Assembly (NCBI GenBank): GCA_035493495.1
Contig: DATJIG010000164.1
Coordinates: 1-18,063 of the forward strand
DNA: 18,063 bases
Source: DATJIG01 sp035493495
Lineage (GTDB): Bacteria > Pseudomonadota > Alphaproteobacteria > SMXQ01
Direction of reading: 5' to 3'
Both the position numbers and the translations under genes were made by a program. The first letter of the stretch is position 1. Every line of letters starts with the position of its first letter. The notes under the pieces are model-generated. The model was not told the origin of the DNA. It ran no database searches and was given only the letters and a program-made list of their open reading frames with translations. Shown one piece after another: positions 13,888-18,063 of the stretch.

Positions 13888-15125
13888 GACGTCACGACGC
13901 GACTTAAGCGCGAGAAGTTGGCTGCGGCATCGGCAACGCATGTGTCGAGCTGTTCGATGCTCGGCCGTCGCGACGAAGCGAGCGTCACCGCGGATGTGAG
14001 ATCGTCGCTCGTAAAATCGGTTCCGGGGACCGTCGGCATGTCGAAGCGGCGGCAAATATCCATGATTTTGTTATCGTGCGCCACCCCGACGAACGGCACG
14101 CCGACCATCGCCGCGAGCACCAGGCTGTGGAACCGCATGCCGCAGACGGCGTCGAGATCAGCATAGGCGTCGGCGATCGCCGCCATGTCGGCGGGCAGGT
14201 CGCGCCGCTCGAATATGCCAGGGCCCACGGCGGCGGCGATTCGGGCGATCATCGCGTCATCGCCCGGCGTGACGCCCGGTTGCTGGAAAACGAGCATCAC
14301 CACGCGACGGCCGGCCACAGTCCAGGCGCGAATTGCCGCCGCCATCGCGTCGGCCGCACGCTCGAGCGCCGCGGCAGTCGAAAACGCCGGCGGGCATACC
14401 GTGACGCCGATCGCACCCTGCGCGCCTTCAGGAGGCCGAGCAATCGGTCCGAGGCCAAACACCAGATCGCCCGTCCGACGACCGGCGATACCCCCGATCT
14501 CCTTCAGGGCCGCATCGTCCCGGACGAGAAACACGTCCGCGAGGTCGACGATCGCCCGCACGATGCGGCGCGCGTGGGCGGTGCGGAGCTCGCCGACTCC
14601 AACGCCGATCGCGGCGATACGGGTCCCGCAGGCGCGCGCGAGCAGACAGATGAAGAGCTGGAGGATCAGCGGTCGCGTCGAGCCACGCTCGTGGAATACC
14701 GTGCCGCCGCTGAACACGAGCCAGCGGCAACGTCGGAACAGTCCGAGGTAGGCCCAGAAATAGGCCACGAACCGTCCGAGTTTGCCGCGGCGGCCATCGG
14801 CGAGAATGCCCTCGATCCCGGTGAACACCACATCCGGGCCGAGATGTTCGAGGCCGCGAATGTCGCCGTGGTCACGCACGTAGAACACAGCGCCAGGGAA
14901 TACCCGTCGCAGGCCTTCGAGCGCAGCCATCAGCAGAAGCGTGTCGCCGAGGTTTCCGGCGCCGAAATAGCCGTACAGAAAGACGCCGTTCCGCCGCGCG
15001 GAAGCGCCTCGCTTGGTATCGGACGACAAGGTCATGCGGTCAGACACGGGAGATCGGATGAAATGGCTCACGATCGACGGGGCGCCGTGACTGCCGGCGA
15101 CGCACGACGGCGCGAATTCGGTCAC
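13884..15125 (-). CDS. Polysaccharide pyruvyl transferase family protein (CsaB/WcaK-like)
   Basis: Up to 413 aa. The family motif near the N-terminus is FLYGYFGAGNLGDTLLLMAAL (residues 49-69). WLVFSGGTVFHERGS, AAIGVGVGELRT, DVFLVRDDAALKEIGG and the C-terminal CGMRFHSLVLAAMVGVPFVGV, with its RxH pair, follow in the family order. These enzymes add a ketal-linked pyruvate from phosphoenolpyruvate to a sugar of a surface glycan. The start is uncertain: the longest frame uses a GTG at 15125, while an ATG at 15035 (MTLSSDTKRG) would remove 30 residues not needed for the fold. Neither has a strong ribosome-binding site. It is the first gene of a five-gene overlapping operon and is transcribed divergently from the aminotransferase gene, with about 76 bp between if the long start is right. 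Confidence 0.85.
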   Translation of the reverse strand: MTEFAPSCVAGSHGAPSIVSHFIRSPVSDRMTLSSDTKRGASARRNGVFLYGYFGAGNLGDTLLLMAALEGLRRVFPGAVFYVRDHGDIRGLEHLGPDVVFTGIEGILADGRRGKLGRFVAYFWAYLGLFRRCRWLVFSGGTVFHERGSTRPLILQLFICLLARACGTRIAAIGVGVGELRTAHARRIVRAIVDLADVFLVRDDAALKEIGGIAGRRTGDLVFGLGPIARPPEGAQGAIGVTVCPPAFSTAAALERAADAMAAAIRAWTVAGRRVVMLVFQQPGVTPGDDAMIARIAAAVGPGIFERRDLPADMAAIADAYADLDAVCGMRFHSLVLAAMVGVPFVGVAHDNKIMDICRRFDMPTVPGTDFTSDDLTSAVTLASSRRPSIEQLDTCVADAAANFSRLSRVVTS

Positions 15126-15201
15126 TCCGAACGCGGTCGTGTGGTAGACCTAGCGCCGAGATAAATCCAGCGCTTCGCTCCGCGCGAGATGCGAAAAAAG
15201 A

Positions 15202-16218
15202 ATGACGATCTGGCGTTTCGAGCAAGGGCCGCGCTTCGATTCCCCGGGAGCCTCTGCTTCCGCACCGCGCTCCACGAGCGACGGACCGAATGCACGCTAC
15301 GTGGGCTCCGGCAAGGCCGCGATCGCGCTGATTCTCGAACATCTCCGCAAGACTGGCTCGTTGCCCGGCAAGATGACGCCCATCCTCATGCCGCAATGGC
15401 TCGGCACCTGGGTGTATGCGCAAACCCTTCTCTACGGCTTCCCGACGATCGATCCGACGGCGCGCAGCCCGGTCGTATTCGTCTACCATCAGTACGGCTT
15501 TCCACAGAATATGGACCGCATCCTCGATATCGCGTCCAGTCGCAGCATGGTCGTGGTTGAGGATTGCGCTCACGCCGCCGATAGCCGCTTTCGCGGCCGC
15601 CGTCTCGGCACGATCGGCGCGTACGCCCTCTTCAGCTACTCGAAGTTCCTGTTCTGTCACGCCCTCGGCGGCGTGCAGTCGACCGACCCGACGTTCGACT
15701 CGTTCGCCGCAGATCGCGTGAGCGGCAGCTCGCGCGTGATGCGGCTCTTCGTCAACGGCTTCAAGCTGGTGGACGAATGGAATGCCGATCGGGATCGGCC
15801 GATTCGCCCGCGCGCGTTCGATCGCGTCCGGCAGATGGCGTACTCGCTGTACGGCGATCAGCTCGCACCCGGCGCTCGCGCAGTTCGCCTGTGGGAAGAC
15901 AAATGGCCCATGGAAAGAACCGCACGCCTGGCCAACTACGCGCTTCTGCGGGAGCGCGCCGACGCGAAGGGCCTTTGCGACCATCTCGAACCCACGGACG
16001 TCGTTCCGTACGCGGTTCCGTTGGCCGTGTCGGAGCCCCATGCGTCGAAGCTCGTCGATGCGCTCGTCGCACGCGGGATCAAAGCCGGACGTTATCAATT
16101 CGACTACAATCGTTGTCTGTTCGAGCCTGACTTCCGGCCCTGCGTGCTGGTTCCCATTCATTCGGGGATGACCGGCGACGGCATGGAACGGCTCCTCGAT
16201 ACCGTGAAGGCGATCTGA
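15202..16218 (+). CDS. DegT/DnrJ/EryC1/StrS-type PLP-dependent sugar aminotransferase
   Basis: A 338-aa protein with the family core: YVGSGKAAIALIL (33-45, PLP phosphate site), VVFVYHQYGFPQNMDRI (91-107, like the usual VHLYGxxxDM), VVVEDCAHAADSRFRGRRLG with PLP-pyridine Asp121, and FSYSKFLFCHALGGV. In the last segment Lys148 is at the Schiff-base position, eight residues before GG as in the family. This group makes amino sugars from 4- or 3-keto nucleotide sugars. It is shorter than the usual ~370 aa and the N-terminus is atypical (MTIWRFEQGPRFDSP), so it belongs to a divergent branch. The ATG at 15202 has only a purine-rich AAAAAAGA before it. The following gene starts two bases after its stop, so the two are one unit. 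Confidence 0.8.
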   Translation: MTIWRFEQGPRFDSPGASASAPRSTSDGPNARYVGSGKAAIALILEHLRKTGSLPGKMTPILMPQWLGTWVYAQTLLYGFPTIDPTARSPVVFVYHQYGFPQNMDRILDIASSRSMVVVEDCAHAADSRFRGRRLGTIGAYALFSYSKFLFCHALGGVQSTDPTFDSFAADRVSGSSRVMRLFVNGFKLVDEWNADRDRPIRPRAFDRVRQMAYSLYGDQLAPGARAVRLWEDKWPMERTARLANYALLRERADAKGLCDHLEPTDVVPYAVPLAVSEPHASKLVDALVARGIKAGRYQFDYNRCLFEPDFRPCVLVPIHSGMTGDGMERLLDTVKAI

Positions 16219-16220
16219 GC

Positions 16221-17321
16221 TTGAGCACTTTTGAATTCGTCGACGTGTCCCAGTGGCCGCAGTCCGATAGTGCGTGGGACGAGGTTGTCGCGGCGGCGCC
16301 CGCTGCCTGGGTGTGGACAACGCGCCTCGCCCATAACTTCCGGCTGAGCACCCTGCGAGCCGCGGGCGAGTTGCACGCCGACCGCTCGTTCTTTCTCATC
16401 GATCAGGGACGGCCCGTCGGCCTCATGCCGCTGGTGATCCGGCGCTCCGCCACCGGCGGAGGCGCAGGCCTTGAAGCGAGCTATCGAGAGGCCCCTCTGC
16501 CCTGGCCGAGTGTCGTTCCTGGAACCACGCCGCTCCGCGACATCGAGGAGGCAATGCTCGAAGAGGCGGAGACTCGCTGCCGCGCGGTGGCCGCCGGAAG
16601 GCTCTCGCTCATGCTGTCGCCGCCGGAGCCCAACGCGGAGGTGACCAGCCGATTCACGGCCATCGCGCGCCGCCGCGGCTACCTCGATTCCAGCTACCCG
16701 TCGCATTGGATGCGCGTCGGCCCCGAAACGTTGTCCCAGGTTCGCGAGCGCTACCGCCGCGACGTCCGCAAGTTCACTCCTCGCTACCGGCTCGAGGTCC
16801 TCTCCGGCAACGCCATCCCCGATGCGCTCGACGCCGAGTACATGGAACTGCACCGGAAGGACGCCGGGACGCTGCACCGGCCGGCGGAGACGTTTCGTGC
16901 GCAGATGGACATCCTGCGGCAGAACGCCGGCTTCATCACCGTCGCGCGGCGCGCCGATGACGGTACTCCGGCAGGCATGCTGATGATCTGGCGCATCAAA
17001 GGCGCCGCCTACGACGCATCCGTCGCGGTCGATCCCCAATGGCAGCGGGAGCAGGTTTCGCATCTTCTGAAATGGCGAACGATCGAGCATCTTCTTGCGG
17101 AAGGCACGACGAGCTACGAACTCGGTCGGATCGCCGCGTCGCCGTCTTACCTGTGGCAACCGTCGGACAAGAACTACGGGATCTCGTTCTTCAAGGAAGG
17201 CTGGGCCCGTGACGGCCAGAAGACGGTGTTCGAGGCGACGAAGTATTTCGACGCGTCTTGCCTCAAGGCTTACTTCGCCGAGCGCATGGCCACCGCTTTG
17301 ACTCATCAGCAGCTCGAGTAG
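16221..17321 (+). CDS. FemAB/GNAT-type acyltransferase (BioF2-like)
   Basis: A 366-aa protein with the duplicated GNAT-like fold of the FemAB/PF13480 family. The segments RSFFLIDQGRPVGLMPLVI (first lobe) and RYRRDVRKFTPRYRLEV (the helical linker where the family has its RK-type pattern) are followed by FRAQMDILRQNAGFITVARR and GTPAGMLMIWRIKGAAYDASVAV. SHLLKWRTIEHLLAEG, YELGRIAASPSYLW and ISFFKEGW then close the second lobe. Members of this group act in extracellular polysaccharide clusters and in peptidoglycan bridge synthesis. Here, next to a sugar aminotransferase, N-acylation of the new amino sugar is the likely role (inference). The start is a TTG two bases after the aminotransferase stop, with GAAGG upstream. 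The 3' end lies seven bases from the convergent TylF-like gene. Confidence 0.85.
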   Translation: MSTFEFVDVSQWPQSDSAWDEVVAAAPAAWVWTTRLAHNFRLSTLRAAGELHADRSFFLIDQGRPVGLMPLVIRRSATGGGAGLEASYREAPLPWPSVVPGTTPLRDIEEAMLEEAETRCRAVAAGRLSLMLSPPEPNAEVTSRFTAIARRRGYLDSSYPSHWMRVGPETLSQVRERYRRDVRKFTPRYRLEVLSGNAIPDALDAEYMELHRKDAGTLHRPAETFRAQMDILRQNAGFITVARRADDGTPAGMLMIWRIKGAAYDASVAVDPQWQREQVSHLLKWRTIEHLLAEGTTSYELGRIAASPSYLWQPSDKNYGISFFKEGWARDGQKTVFEATKYFDASCLKAYFAERMATALTHQQLE

Positions 17322-17328
17322 CAGCGGA

Positions 17329-18060
17329 TCACGGCTTCACCGCCACCGCCATCGTCGTCTGCCAGAATGCGGCAAAGCGGCATTCCTTCTGCCCGAAGAA
17401 CGAATCGGTCGCCGTCTTCACTCCGGTGAAGCCCTCGGGCGGCGCGAAGTAGTCGTGGATGAGAAGCATCCCTCCACTCGGGAGCTTGTCCCAGAAGTAC
17501 TCGTAGGTATCGAGCGCCGGCTGATAGAGATCGCAGTCGTAGAAGACGAGCGAGAACACTTCGTCGCTCGGCAGCGACTTGAACGTGCCGGGAACAAATC
17601 CGCGAATCACCTTCACGCTGTCGATGAGACTCAATGGCGCCAGAATCTCGCCGATCGACTTCTGGGGCTTGTAGTCACCGCGCCCGAACGTCGCCGGGTC
17701 TTCAGCGCTCATGTCTGGGAAACCCTCGAACGAATCGAAGACGTAATAGGGACGTTTGCTCCAAACCGGCGAATGAAGGGCGCACAGCACGTTGCCGCCC
17801 TCATAGGCGCCCACTTCGGCCACCGCTCCCTTCGCCACCACTCCCTTCGAATGTCCGAGCCGCCGCAATGCCTCTAGGAAAAGCCACGTTCCGCAGATCG
17901 TCGTGTGGACCGGTTTGCGCGAATTCAGGGTATACGACGCCGCGTACGACAGAAGGTCCCGGTCGACGTCCCACCCGAGTTGCTGCTTCACCGCGTCGAC
18001 GAATCCGTCGGCATAAAGGTCCGAGTACAGGAAGACGTTCTGGCCGAGCCGATAGCCCAT
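17329..18060 (-). CDS. TylF/MycF-family O-methyltransferase (start near or beyond right edge)
   Basis: A 243-aa Mg-dependent SAM methyltransferase of the macrocin O-methyltransferase family. The motif I region is GAVAEVGAYEGGNVL (78-92), followed by the family hallmark VFDSFEGFPDM (107-117), VKVIRGFVPGTF (149-160), FYDCDLYQPALDTYEYFW with the metal-binding Asp pair (D175, D177), and LLIHDYFAP. TylF-type enzymes methylate sugar hydroxyls on macrolides; homologues in bacterial glycan clusters probably methylate capsule or O-antigen sugars. The ATG at 18060 is only three bases from the window edge and the frame is open beyond it, so the true start may lie outside. It is convergent with the acyltransferase gene, and no clear terminator is seen in the seven-base gap. 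Confidence 0.85.
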   Translation of the reverse strand: MGYRLGQNVFLYSDLYADGFVDAVKQQLGWDVDRDLLSYAASYTLNSRKPVHTTICGTWLFLEALRRLGHSKGVVAKGAVAEVGAYEGGNVLCALHSPVWSKRPYYVFDSFEGFPDMSAEDPATFGRGDYKPQKSIGEILAPLSLIDSVKVIRGFVPGTFKSLPSDEVFSLVFYDCDLYQPALDTYEYFWDKLPSGGMLLIHDYFAPPEGFTGVKTATDSFFGQKECRFAAFWQTTMAVAVKP

Positions 18061-18063
18061 GGC

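Noticed and set aside
15126..15201. Divergent promoters between the pyruvyl transferase and aminotransferase genes
   Set aside because: Promoters must be near here, but no convincing -35/-10 pair could be read on either strand.
16158..17306. 382-codon open frame on the minus strand
   Set aside because: Antisense to the FemAB-like acyltransferase, which has coherent family motifs and operon spacing.

Overview
The window is G+C-rich, densely packed bacterial DNA with G/C-biased third positions and several GTG or TTG starts. The gene set (NDP-forming acyl-CoA ligase, cobalt-type nitrile hydratase family enzyme, BON lipoprotein, PmtA-like methyltransferase, DUF4202 protein) suggests a proteobacterium, most likely an alphaproteobacterium. 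That placement is inference. I see no rRNA, tRNA, CRISPR array, insertion sequence or phage gene. No gene-free stretch exceeds about 205 bp.

Region A (1-2837, minus strand) is an acyl-CoA operon. An NDP-forming acyl-CoA synthetase with a TTG start is followed 17 bp later by an acyl-CoA dehydrogenase that runs off the left edge. A TTGACA-type promoter lies upstream. The pair would activate a carboxylic acid and carry out the first oxidation of its CoA ester.

Region B (3041-5355, plus strand) is the most unusual part. It is a tight operon for a nitrile hydratase/thiocyanate hydrolase family enzyme whose beta subunit is split into two genes (107 and 98 aa). The 302-aa alpha subunit carries the cobalt-type CTLCSC claw and an N-terminal tail with 40 histidines in its first 101 residues. 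No separate activator gene is visible. The operon continues into a 65-aa HicA-like protein lacking the usual catalytic His and a two-BON-domain lipoprotein.

Region C (5328-7724, minus strand) holds small housekeeping or accessory genes: a 48-aa charged protein with its own promoter and terminator, a PmtA-like methyltransferase, an unknown 150-aa protein, a SemiSWEET transporter and a DUF4202 protein.

Region D (7801-18060) is a surface-polysaccharide locus. On the minus strand, five genes overlap end to end: pyruvyl transferase family, capsule-type glycan protein, zinc-ribbon methyltransferase, ABC flippase, glycosyltransferase. An RmlC-type sugar epimerase follows 70 bp later. Divergently, on the plus strand, come a DegT-type sugar aminotransferase and a FemAB/GNAT-like acyltransferase, which together could make an N-acylated amino sugar. 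A TylF-type O-methyltransferase faces them at the right edge. Together they look like a system that builds, decorates (pyruvyl, methyl, N-acyl) and flips a glycan. The priming transferase and polymerase are not in the window.
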